A stretch of DNA of 64,000 bases. Source: Marinobacter salexigens. GTDB lineage: Bacteria > Pseudomonadota > Gammaproteobacteria > Pseudomonadales > Oleiphilaceae. Positions within the stretch are counted from its first letter, which is position 1; every line of letters starts with the position of its first letter. The position numbers and the translations under genes were made by a program. The notes beneath the pieces were generated by a model that had not been told where the DNA came from, made no database searches, and was given only the letters and a program-made list of their open reading frames with translations. The stretch covers positions 868,001-932,000 of the forward strand of contig NZ_NIHC01000001.1 of the NCBI RefSeq assembly GCF_002806945.1, given 5' to 3'. Below are positions 8,798-16,620 of the stretch, in pieces.

Positions 8798-9130
8798 TTA
8801 TTGCTCCCAGGGCTTGCCCTCTGTGCCTTCCACAGTTTTTACACCTATATGCATGGCGGCTTTAGCCAGCATGTTGGCGCTCACCGGCGCAGTCATGAAC
8901 AAAAACACGGTAATCAGCACTTCTGATATACCGATATCTTCACCCATGGCGCTGAAATAGATCACCGAGCTGACCATGATGGCCCCCACGCCTACGGTGG
9001 TTGCCTTTGTGGGGCCATGCAGCCGTGTGTAAAAATCTGGCAGTCGCGCCAGACCGATTGCACCGACCAGCGTAAAAGCACCACCGAATAGCAGCAGTGC
9101 CGATATTGCATATTCTGCAAGTGGGCTCAT
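8798..9130 (-). CDS. mnhG: Mrp-type Na+/H+ antiporter subunit G
   Basis: A 110-residue membrane protein with three hydrophobic segments and the family block GLARLPDFYTRLHGPTKATT near residues 27-46. It is the last gene of the antiporter operon, 16 bp after mnhF. MnhG is a small subunit required for assembly of the Mrp complex, which exchanges cytoplasmic Na+ for external protons. Length and sequence are normal for MnhG/PhaG. Confidence 0.9.
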   Translation of the reverse strand: MSPLAEYAISALLLFGGAFTLVGAIGLARLPDFYTRLHGPTKATTVGVGAIMVSSVIYFSAMGEDIGISEVLITVFLFMTAPVSANMLAKAAMHIGVKTVEGTEGKPWEQ

Positions 9131-9146
9131 GACTTATCTCCGATTG

Positions 9147-9416
9147 TTACTCAATAACGCTGCCGCGCTTCAGGTATTTGGCCATAGCCACAGTGCTGAC
9201 AAAGCCCATAACGGCAATCAACAAAGCAGATTCCAGGTACATGCGCGTTCCCAGCGTAATACCCAGCAGGATAATCAGTGCAATGGCATTAATATAAAGC
9301 GTATCAATCGCCAGAACACGGTCTGGCTCATCTGGCCCCACGATCAAGCGATACACGTTGAGCAGAGCAGCCAGGGTTACCATGGCAATGGTGAGGTACA
9401 GAGCAATGGTAATCAT
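9147..9416 (-). CDS. mnhF: Mrp-type Na+/H+ antiporter subunit F
   Basis: An 89-residue protein with three membrane segments and the MnhF/PhaF block LIVGPDEPDRVLAIDTLYIN around residues 25-44. It overlaps mnhE by 4 bp, which implies coupled translation. It belongs to the hydrophobic core of the Mrp complex in the inner membrane. Confidence 0.9.
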   Translation of the reverse strand: MITIALYLTIAMVTLAALLNVYRLIVGPDEPDRVLAIDTLYINAIALIILLGITLGTRMYLESALLIAVMGFVSTVAMAKYLKRGSVIE

Positions 9417-9904
9417 CGGAACATCTCCATCAGCGGCTTTTCGTAGCTGTTGTAAATGGCGTCAATAACGTCCTGGTCGCTGGTCGCGTCCAGCGCGTGG
9501 ATTAACAGGCTCTTGTTGTCATCGCTAACATCTGCGCTGACGGTTCCGGGTGTGAGCGATATGGTGCTCGCCAGGATTGAAATCGCCAAAGGATGATCCA
9601 GCGTTAGCGGATAATTGACGAACGCAGGGCGCGGCGTGCGTGGGCTGAGAATCAGCCAAGCCACAGAAAAACTGGCTATCACGATATCCTTCAGCACTCG
9701 CAGTATATAGCCAGGCATGCGCCAGGACTTCACGAAGGCAGGGCGCTCAGGCCAGAAACCGTGAGTTATCTGGGGAATCAGCCAGGCCAGAATCAAACCC
9801 AGCACAACACTGCCACCGGATACGCCATCGCTAAGTATCTGCCAGGTAACGAAAAGAATCAGGCTCAGCCAGGGTTGCGGAAAACTCAGGCGATCAAACA
9901 TCAA
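9413..9904 (-). CDS. mnhE: Mrp-type Na+/H+ antiporter subunit E
   Basis: A 163-residue protein with two or three N-terminal membrane segments and a cytoplasmic C-terminal part. The block SILASTISLTPGTVSADVSD near residues 109-128 is characteristic of MnhE/PhaE, as is LLIHALDA. It overlaps both neighbours by 4 bp. MnhE is the subunit least like respiratory complex I and is needed for a stable antiporter. Confidence 0.9.
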   Translation of the reverse strand: MMFDRLSFPQPWLSLILFVTWQILSDGVSGGSVVLGLILAWLIPQITHGFWPERPAFVKSWRMPGYILRVLKDIVIASFSVAWLILSPRTPRPAFVNYPLTLDHPLAISILASTISLTPGTVSADVSDDNKSLLIHALDATSDQDVIDAIYNSYEKPLMEMFR

Positions 9905-11439
9905 TTTACCTCCCCGACCAGTGGGTTCTGCGGAACGTGCACAGGCGTTTGCAGAATATTGATATAACCGCGGTTGTCGTAAAGCTGTTCAGCAGTGGCG
10001 CGGGTATAGTCGCTTAGGGGGCCGGCCAAAATAACGATGAGTAAGGTCAGGCAGGTCAGAATACCCGTGGATATTGCAACTCTGTTGTTCAGGGGTTCCG
10101 GAGTTTCCAGGTGACCGTCCACGTTCCACCAGAAAACGATGCTGCCGGCCCGGCTGTAGGCAATGAGCGTGAAGAAACCGCCAGCCAGCAGAACGCCCCA
10201 GAGCCAAGCCATTTGAGTTCCGGGCTCAACTGCTTTTAAAATCAGTAGCTTACCGAAAAATCCACCCAAAGGAGGTAGGCCAGCAGCAGCTACAGCACCA
10301 ATTAGAAACAGCACGCTCAGGAATGTCCTGTGGCGCATTTGGGGTGCAGTTACTATGCTGTCAGCTGCTGTGCCACGCTGGCTCGCGACCAGCTCGGAAA
10401 CCAGAAACAGGGCAGCAACCGTCCAGGTGGTGCTGACCAGATAGAATAGTGCGGCAGACAAGCCAGCTTCAGAGCCGAGCGCGATAGGAGCAAGCAGTGT
10501 GCCCACGGAAATAATGACCTGCCAGGCTACCAGTGTTTTCAGGTTATCAGCGCCCAGCGCCCCGATAACGCCCATGCTCAGCGTGACCAATGCCAGAGGG
10601 AAGAGCCAGTCCATTCCAAGGTTGGCCAGCTCACCTGCGCCCTCACCAAAGATCAGGGGGTAGATTCTCACAATGGCATAGATGCCCACCTTGGTCATAA
10701 CTGCAAAAAGAGCAGCGACAGGAGCGGTAGCTCTGGCATAGGCCTTTGGTAGCCAGAAGCACAGCGGCAGAATGGCGGCTTTGAGTCCAAAAACAACCAA
10801 TAGCATCATGCCACCGGCTTTTACAAGGTTAAGGTTGTTGCCAGAAACCTGCGGAATTTTTACAGCCAGATCCGCCATGTTCAGGGTTCCGGTAACGCTG
10901 TAAATCATGCCTACACTGATCAGGAACAGTGCTGACCCTGCAAGGTTCAGAGTAACGTAGTGCAGCCCCGGCACAGTTCGGGTAGTGCCGCCGCCATGCA
11001 TGAGCAGGCCATAAGAGGCAATCAGTAGAACTTCAAAAGCAACGAACAGGTTGAACAGGTCGCCGGTCAGAAAAGCGATATTCAGGCCCATTAGCTGAAA
11101 CAGGAACAGGGTATGAAACTGCCTGTTGCCCTCATCCGCACCGCCACTGGCGTAGATGTGACAGAACAGGCCGAGTACAGCTGTTAATACGAGCATCAGA
11201 GCAGCCAGCCGGTCGAGCACCAGCACAATGCCAAAAGGAGGCTGCCAGTTGCCAAAGGCATAGGCGCGGTAGCTGCCATCGCTGGCAAGTGCCAACAGTA
11301 CAACTGCGGATACCAGCATCAGCACTGTGGTAGCGATTGCCAGAGTGCGGCGCAGGCTGATAGGAGCGTAACCCATGAACACCTGCAAAATACCGCCGAG
11401 CAGTGGAATCAGAATGGGAGCAATTAGCCAGTGAGTCAT
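9901..11439 (-). CDS. mnhD: Mrp-type Na+/H+ antiporter subunit D (NuoN/M-like)
   Basis: A 512-residue polytopic protein with about 14 hydrophobic segments. It belongs to the proton-translocating transporter family shared with complex I subunits NuoL/M/N. Typical blocks are LFNLFVAFEVLLIASYGLL, GLKAAILPLCFWLPKAYA (conserved Lys and the Pro-X-X-X-Trp segment) and GLPPLGGFFGKL. MnhD is one of the two large ion-conducting subunits. It overlaps mnhC and mnhE by 4 bp each. Confidence 0.93.
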   Translation of the reverse strand: MTHWLIAPILIPLLGGILQVFMGYAPISLRRTLAIATTVLMLVSAVVLLALASDGSYRAYAFGNWQPPFGIVLVLDRLAALMLVLTAVLGLFCHIYASGGADEGNRQFHTLFLFQLMGLNIAFLTGDLFNLFVAFEVLLIASYGLLMHGGGTTRTVPGLHYVTLNLAGSALFLISVGMIYSVTGTLNMADLAVKIPQVSGNNLNLVKAGGMMLLVVFGLKAAILPLCFWLPKAYARATAPVAALFAVMTKVGIYAIVRIYPLIFGEGAGELANLGMDWLFPLALVTLSMGVIGALGADNLKTLVAWQVIISVGTLLAPIALGSEAGLSAALFYLVSTTWTVAALFLVSELVASQRGTAADSIVTAPQMRHRTFLSVLFLIGAVAAAGLPPLGGFFGKLLILKAVEPGTQMAWLWGVLLAGGFFTLIAYSRAGSIVFWWNVDGHLETPEPLNNRVAISTGILTCLTLLIVILAGPLSDYTRATAEQLYDNRGYINILQTPVHVPQNPLVGEVN

Positions 11440-11804
11440 TTGCTGGATGCCTCCTGTTCCTGTTTTGACTCCGGCAGGATTTCCTCGCGCGGGCCATCCA
11501 CATGGTCATTTTCATTGTCGGCCAGGTTGCGCAGAGACAGAACAACCAGAAATGCGGTCATGGCAAAACCTATCACGATAGCTGTCAGTACCAGCGCTTG
11601 GGGCAGTGGGTCGGAATAGCTTGTTGTCGTTCCGATAACCGGCTGCTGGCCTGTAGCGAGGCGCCCGGAGGCAAACAGGAAAAGGTTCACACCGTAGGAA
11701 AGCAGAGTGAGCCCCATGATCACAGGGAAGGTGCGAGCACGCAGTAATAGATAAACTCCAGAAGCGGTCAAAGCGCCAATAACCAATGCAAATAGTAGCT
11801 CCAT
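11436..11804 (-). CDS. mnhC: Mrp-type Na+/H+ antiporter subunit C (NuoK-like)
   Basis: A 122-residue protein with three membrane segments, homologous to NuoK. It carries GLTLLSYGVNLFLFASGR and DPLPQALVLTAIVIGFAMT, the latter being the most conserved MnhC block. Its ATG overlaps the TAA of mnhA by one base. The C-terminal 20 residues are acidic and cytoplasmic. Confidence 0.92.
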   Translation of the reverse strand: MELLFALVIGALTASGVYLLLRARTFPVIMGLTLLSYGVNLFLFASGRLATGQQPVIGTTTSYSDPLPQALVLTAIVIGFAMTAFLVVLSLRNLADNENDHVDGPREEILPESKQEQEASSK

Positions 11805-14605
11805 TACACTCCCTCCCCTTTGCTTTTGATGGCCGAATGAGGCGACAGTCGGCCAATGCTTACCAGTGCCAGCAAGGTTGCGCCAATTACTGCCAGGTAC
11901 ACCCCTAAGTCAAACACCAGAGCCGAGGCAACCTCGAATTTGCCCACAAAGGGCCAGGTGATGTAACCAAATGCAGTTGTCAGGAAGGGGTAGCCATAGG
12001 CCAGGCTACCGGCTCCGGCGATGGTTGCAAACAGTAAACCGAGGCCAATAACGTTGTGGTACCGGAGCGGGATGCGATCCTGAGTCCAAACCATACCACT
12101 GGCGATGTACTGAAGAATCAGTGCCACAGAAGTAATTAAACCAGCAATAAATCCGCCTCCCGGCAAGTTATGCCCGCGCAGGAAAATATACGCAGATACC
12201 ATAAGCGCCAGCGGCAGCATAGGCCGAGCAACTTGCCGCAGCATCAGCGGGTAGTTGTCCCGTGTCCAGGCATGGCCCAGGCCGTCTCCCGGCGGAGGTG
12301 TCAGTGCGGTGTCTTTGAGCATGGCGTAGATGCCAAGCGCTGCAATGGCCAGTACTGTTATCTCACCCAGAGTATCGAAGCCACGGAAGTCGACCAGGAT
12401 TACGTTAACCACGTTGGTTCCGCCACCGCCTGGCTTGCTGTTTTCCAGGAAAAACTCGGAAATGGAGCTGAACGGCTGGGTTAGCATGGCCAGAGTAATC
12501 AGCGTCATGCCGACTCCCACAGCGAGAGCAATCAGCAAATCGCGGGAGCGACGGCCTTTCGAGCTTTCCACGGGGGTCCAGGAGGGCATGTAGTAAAGCG
12601 CCAGCATCAGCAGGACGATGGTAACAACTTCCACTGATAGCTGAGTCATGGCCAGATCCGGCGCAGAAAAACGGGCAAAAGCCAGCGCTACAATCAGGCC
12701 AACAACGCTCAAAAGCACCAGCGCGTAAAAGCGCTCCCGGTGCCAGCGCGCGGTGGCCAGAGCAGAGATAATGAGCACGCCAGCAGCAATGCCTGTTGGC
12801 CAATCCACAGCACTGAGCCCGTTCTCACCAATATACAGGCCATTCTCCGCAAGCGGCATGACCGCTACCGCAATAACGCTGATCACCAGAAGCATGGCGT
12901 AGCGCTGCAAAGAACCGTTTTCGAGCCACCCTGTAAAGCGGTGAGCCATGTCTTCGATCTTTGACACCCCAAACTCGAATACAGCCTTGCCATCCACTTC
13001 CCGGAGTTGCGCATGGAAATCGAAAAAGCGCTGGCGTTGTGTGTACATCAGCAGGCCACCGAAGAAGGCCAGGAAACTCATCAACAGTGGCAGATTAAAG
13101 CCATGCAGGATCGCCAGTTGATAATCCGGTACTTCTCCACCAAGGGTGGCAGACGCGGCAGAATACAGCAGTGGCCCTACAGAGATGGTTGGAAACACGC
13201 CCACCATGATGCAGGCGAAGACAAGAATCTCCACCGGAAACTTCATGTAACGGGGAGGTTCATGGGGGGGGAATTTGGGTAGATCGACCGGCTTGCCATT
13301 GAAGAATACGTCATGAACGAACCGGGCCGAATAGGCAACCGCAAATATGCCCGCGAGCGTTGCAACAATGGGAGGAATCCAGGCCCAAAGACCGGGAAGA
13401 TTGAGCTGCAAGGATTCGGCAAAGAACATTTCCTTACTGAGAAAGCCGTTCAGCAAAGGAACGCCTGCCATTGAAGAGGCAGCAACCATGGCCAGGGTTG
13501 CGGTGTGAGGCATATAGCGCCAGAGCCCGTTGATGCGCCGCATATCGCGGGTGCCAGTTTCATGGTCAATGATACCTGCGGCCATGAACAGTGAAGCCTT
13601 GAAGGTAGCATGGTTGATTACGTGGAATATCGCTGCAACGGCGGCCAGTTGGGTGCCCATGCCCAACAGAAGGGTTATAAGGCCCAGGTGGCTTACGGTT
13701 GAATAGGCAAGCAGCCCTTTCAGATCGTGTTTGAACATGGCGATATACGCGCCAAGAAGCAGGGTGGCCATGCCGGTGAAACTGACCATGTAGAACCACT
13801 GTTCGGTGCCCGCCAACGCTGGATACAAACGCGCCATAAGAAAGATTCCCGCTTTTACCATGGTAGCTGAGTGCAGGTAAGCGGAAATCGGCGTGGGGGC
13901 CTGCATGGCATGGGGAAGCCAGAAATGAAAAGGAAACTGGGCGGATTTTGTAAAGGCGCCGAGCAGAATCAGAGTCAATGCAACCGGGTACAAAGCGTGG
14001 GCTTTGATTTGATCACCGGCTGCGAGCACGTCATCCAGCTCAAAACTGCCAACAATATTGCCGATGAGCAGTATGCCGGCCATCAGCGCCAGGCCGCCGC
14101 CGCCAGTTATCGCGAGTGCCATCCGGGCGCCGCGCCGGGCGTCCTGTTTATGAGTCCAGAAGCTGATCAGCAGGAAGGAGGTCAGGCTGGTAAGTTCCCA
14201 GAAAATGAGCATCAACAGCAGGTTGCCGGAAAGCACAATGCCTAGCATGGAGCCTTTGAAGCATAGAAGCAGAGAGTAGAACTTGGCTACATTCTCCTTG
14301 GCGCTCAAATAGTAGTGGGAGTAAACAATAACCAGAAGGCCAATGACCAGTATCAGCAGGGCAAACAGAAGTGCCAGGCCATCCAGGCGAAAACTGAAAG
14401 AGATCCCGAGTGCAGGCAGCCACTCGTAGGCGTGCAGCACAGTGCCGCCTGCAGAGAGAACAGACCAGTGTGGAAACAGCGCTGCCAGCGCAATCAGTGC
14501 AGGTACAGATGAGGCTATTGCGATGGCCGTTCGCCCGCCCTGGGCAAACAGAGGCGCTGCTATGGCCCCCAGAAATGGCAGTAATACAACTAGCGGTAGC
14601 GACAT
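11804..14605 (-). CDS. mnhA: Mrp-type Na+/H+ antiporter subunit A/B fusion
   Basis: A 933-residue protein and the first gene of the antiporter operon. Residues ~1-770 are MnhA: a NuoL-like core with FWELTSLTSFLLISFW, GAFTKSAQFPFHFWLPHAM, HLGLITLLLGMG and NHATFKASLFMAAG, plus the MnhA-specific extension. Residues ~785-930 correspond to MnhB (PMLPLALMVSAYIFLRGHN, PGGGFIAGL). No separate mnhB is present, so this is the fused A'B arrangement of Pha-type operons. The complex uses the proton gradient to expel Na+ and supports growth at high salt or pH, as expected for a marine bacterium. A promoter lies about 270 bp upstream. Confidence 0.93.
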   Translation of the reverse strand: MSLPLVVLLPFLGAIAAPLFAQGGRTAIAIASSVPALIALAALFPHWSVLSAGGTVLHAYEWLPALGISFSFRLDGLALLFALLILVIGLLVIVYSHYYLSAKENVAKFYSLLLCFKGSMLGIVLSGNLLLMLIFWELTSLTSFLLISFWTHKQDARRGARMALAITGGGGLALMAGILLIGNIVGSFELDDVLAAGDQIKAHALYPVALTLILLGAFTKSAQFPFHFWLPHAMQAPTPISAYLHSATMVKAGIFLMARLYPALAGTEQWFYMVSFTGMATLLLGAYIAMFKHDLKGLLAYSTVSHLGLITLLLGMGTQLAAVAAIFHVINHATFKASLFMAAGIIDHETGTRDMRRINGLWRYMPHTATLAMVAASSMAGVPLLNGFLSKEMFFAESLQLNLPGLWAWIPPIVATLAGIFAVAYSARFVHDVFFNGKPVDLPKFPPHEPPRYMKFPVEILVFACIMVGVFPTISVGPLLYSAASATLGGEVPDYQLAILHGFNLPLLMSFLAFFGGLLMYTQRQRFFDFHAQLREVDGKAVFEFGVSKIEDMAHRFTGWLENGSLQRYAMLLVISVIAVAVMPLAENGLYIGENGLSAVDWPTGIAAGVLIISALATARWHRERFYALVLLSVVGLIVALAFARFSAPDLAMTQLSVEVVTIVLLMLALYYMPSWTPVESSKGRRSRDLLIALAVGVGMTLITLAMLTQPFSSISEFFLENSKPGGGGTNVVNVILVDFRGFDTLGEITVLAIAALGIYAMLKDTALTPPPGDGLGHAWTRDNYPLMLRQVARPMLPLALMVSAYIFLRGHNLPGGGFIAGLITSVALILQYIASGMVWTQDRIPLRYHNVIGLGLLFATIAGAGSLAYGYPFLTTAFGYITWPFVGKFEVASALVFDLGVYLAVIGATLLALVSIGRLSPHSAIKSKGEGV

Positions 14606-14729
14606 CGCAGCCTCGTTAGCGGTTTTCTTTTTCTATGAATGAAGATGGTTTATGAGCTTGAGTCTAGTCCCCGTCGGCCACCCTGCACAGGTCGCTTGAA
14701 AGCGATGTGATTGGGCAGCGGGAGTCGGA

Positions 14730-14843
14730 TCAGCGAAAGACTGGTGGATCCGGGAAGTAGGGTAAACGCCCACGATGCCGAGCGATGTCAGCGGTAAGGG
14801 GGGGACGATTGATCTGCTTGCAGCCGACGGACCTTGCGGTCAT
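14730..14843 (-). CDS. Candidate 37-codon leader ORF upstream of mnhA
   Basis: The gap between mnhA and the next gene is about 400 bp. In it an ATG at 14843, preceded by CGGAGCAACC, opens a 37-codon frame beginning MTARSVGCKQ and ending PDPPVFR. A good sigma-70 promoter lies just upstream. The stop is about 125 bp before mnhA. The peptide has Pro-Pro pairs and no recognised domain. It may be a leader peptide controlling the antiporter operon, or the frame may be chance. The rest of the gap holds a small hairpin near 14692-14705 (TCGCT-TGAA-AGCGA) and nothing else I recognise. Confidence 0.35.
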   Translation of the reverse strand: MTARSVGCKQINRPPLTADIARHRGRLPYFPDPPVFR

Positions 14844-14873
14844 GGTTGCTCCGTTAGTAAAACCTGGCCATTG

Positions 14874-14901
14874 ATAATACGTGCCCGGGCTCGCAGGTCA
14901 A
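14874..14901 (-). promoter_or_regulatory. Sigma-70-type promoter for the mnh operon
   Basis: On the minus strand TTGACC (14901-14896) and TATTAT (14879-14874) are separated by 16 bp. Transcription would start near 14867, leaving a leader of about 260 nt before mnhA. Two perfect palindromes flank or overlap the -35 box: AAGTCGACTT at 14900-14909 and TGATCGATCA at 14911-14920. Either could be an operator. Confidence 0.6.
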
Positions 14902-15000
14902 GTCGACTTGTGATCGATCAATTGCAGTTTGGATGCCCGGAAGTGACGCGGAGGGGCACAGTCTAACCCGGTTATGCAGGCCTTTTAGGTCACTGTGCAG

Positions 15001-15165
15001 TTACTTTGCCAGTTTTAACGCGTTGGAAATGGCCTCTGCTTCGGCCTCCAGCACCATGCTGCGCAGGTTGTTGCCCTGTTGGTTGGCCTGCTCAATCTGT
15101 TCAAGCTTCATGGTGTACAACCTGTTGAGAACCTCAACCTGGGCTTGTTGAGCTTGTGCGTTCAT
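15001..15165 (-). CDS. Small helical hypothetical protein
   Basis: A 54-residue frame with a GGGAG site 9 bp before the chosen ATG. The sequence is rich in Ala, Gln, Glu and Leu and looks like one long amphipathic helix with coiled-coil spacing (EVLNRLYTMKLEQIEQA, LEAEAEAISNALKLAK). It has no signal peptide and no membrane segment. I do not recognise a family. It is transcribed in the same direction as the mnh operon but ends before the mnh promoter, so it is likely its own unit. Confidence 0.55.
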   Translation of the reverse strand: MNAQAQQAQVEVLNRLYTMKLEQIEQANQQGNNLRSMVLEAEAEAISNALKLAK

Positions 15166-15271
15166 GGCATGTTTCTCCCACATCACACGTGTCAGTATAC
15201 TTTACGGAAACATCCGGCTAGTGGTCTTCATGGTACTTTAGATGCATAACTTGGGCCAACCAGCCGGTATC

Positions 15272-16270
15272 TTAGCGGCCAAACCGTGACCTGTAGGCGC
15301 CAGGGGCCAACCCGGTTTGCTTGCGAAACAGACGGCTGAACGAGCTGACGTCCTCGTAACCCACTAGCCGGGTAACGTCCTCCACGGGCAGGCGCGAGTT
15401 TTCCAGGTGGCGGCGCGCGGCTTCTATTCGTATGGATTGCAGGTAGCTTTTGGGCGTTTCGCTGGTGGCCACTTTGAATCGCCGCATCAGCGATCGAGTA
15501 GTTAGGCCACTCAAAGCGGCAAGAGAATGCAGATTAATCTCCTCTTTGTAGTTTTCCTCCAACCAATTTTGCAGTTTCAGGATTGCCGGGTCTGAGTGAT
15601 ATCGCTTCGCTTGAAGCGCGCTATAGGGTGCCTGGCTATTGCGCCCGGCATCGATAACAAACGCCTTCGCCAATTCACGGGCAACCTGGGCCCCGGCGCG
15701 GCGCTCTATAAGATGCACACCCAAATCCCACCAAGCCATGCCGCCTCCGGCACAGGCGATATGGCCATCGACTGTGACCAGCTTTTCAGGATTCAGTTTT
15801 ACTTGCGGGTAGCTCTGGCGAAACCTGTCGCTGAAACCCCAGTGGGTGGTGGCTTCTTTATTGTTCAACAGCCCCGCCTCAGCCAGAAGAAACGCTCCGG
15901 TGCAGTTGCTCGCCAGTTGAACTTGCCCGGTGGTGTTTTTACCTGGCGCACTGAACTGACTAAGCCAGGTAACCAGATCCGGATTAGAAGCCAACACTTG
16001 ATCAATCGGTGCTCCGATAGTCGGCACAATCACCAGATCGGCGCTATCCCTATCCAGCTCCTCCCAGCTCTCATCTGAAACCAGGGTTATGCCGTTAATG
16101 CACCGGCAGTGGTCGCCATTACGCGTGAGTAGGCGCGTGGTGAAGTGCGGGACTGGTTGCTCACTATGAATTCGCGCCCAGGTAACGCCGGCCAAACGAA
16201 ACAAATCGATGACACCTGTTATCGCGCTGGCTAAAGCACCATCAAATCCAATAACTGAAACTTTTTGCAC
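15272..16270 (-). CDS. GlxA/AraC-family transcriptional regulator
   Basis: I chose the GTG at 16270 (GGGAG 6 bp upstream), giving 332 residues beginning VQKVSVIGFDGALASA. The open frame continues 79 codons further, but that part is encoded by a palindromic repeat and has no protein character. Residues ~1-190 are a DJ-1/PfpI-like class I amidotransferase domain (LASNCTGAFLLAEAGLL at the nucleophile-elbow position). The C-terminal ~100 residues are an AraC helix-turn-helix pair (LAALSGLTTRSLMRRF, LVGYEDVSSFSRLFRKQTG). It is divergent from an acyl-CoA dehydrogenase in the alkB neighbourhood and may control those genes. Confidence 0.82.
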   Translation of the reverse strand: MQKVSVIGFDGALASAITGVIDLFRLAGVTWARIHSEQPVPHFTTRLLTRNGDHCRCINGITLVSDESWEELDRDSADLVIVPTIGAPIDQVLASNPDLVTWLSQFSAPGKNTTGQVQLASNCTGAFLLAEAGLLNNKEATTHWGFSDRFRQSYPQVKLNPEKLVTVDGHIACAGGGMAWWDLGVHLIERRAGAQVARELAKAFVIDAGRNSQAPYSALQAKRYHSDPAILKLQNWLEENYKEEINLHSLAALSGLTTRSLMRRFKVATSETPKSYLQSIRIEAARRHLENSRLPVEDVTRLVGYEDVSSFSRLFRKQTGLAPGAYRSRFGR

Positions 16271-16300
16271 AAGATCTCCCAGCCGAGCAACTCTGTCAGG

Positions 16301-16483
16301 GCGATGGTGGTACCGCTGCTCAGGACTGTCGGCAGCAGGGAAGCTGCCGTCAAGCTTATATGGGTGAAGCAAGCGTTTATGAAGCGTAGCTTCATGCGCA
16401 GCTGAACGACAGCAATCTGCGATTGCTGGCCGGACCCCGCAGGGGGATTCACAGCGTGTCCTGAGCAGCGGTACCACCATCGC
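16301..16483 (+). repeat. ANGGAN palindromic element, copy 1 (long form)
   Basis: The outer arms, 16301-16326 and 16458-16483, are a perfect 26 bp inverted repeat. Inside, read on the plus strand, are CGGCAGC-AGGGAA-GCTGCCG, then ATGAAGC-GTA-GCTTCAT, CAGCAAT-CTGCG-ATTGCTG and CCCC-GCA-GGGG, four further hairpins. The element fills most of the 350 bp between the GlxA-type regulator and the acyl-CoA dehydrogenase, a divergent promoter region. It adds a spurious N-terminal extension to the regulator frame. Confidence 0.9.
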
Positions 16484-16620
16484 CCGGGAGTGAAGCTCCG
16501 AAGCCAAGTGGCGATATTAGCCATAATTATGTCATAAATGCCGGTTCCCAGAAAAACCCGGTTGTGAGAGCCTGTACACAATAATGAAACACTCCAGCCA
16601 ATCATCAGGAAGCTGACTAA

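Noticed and set aside
16271..16507. 79-codon N-terminal extension of the GlxA/AraC regulator
   Set aside because: It is encoded by palindromic element copy 1, has no domain character, and a GTG with a good ribosome site marks the normal start of the family domain.
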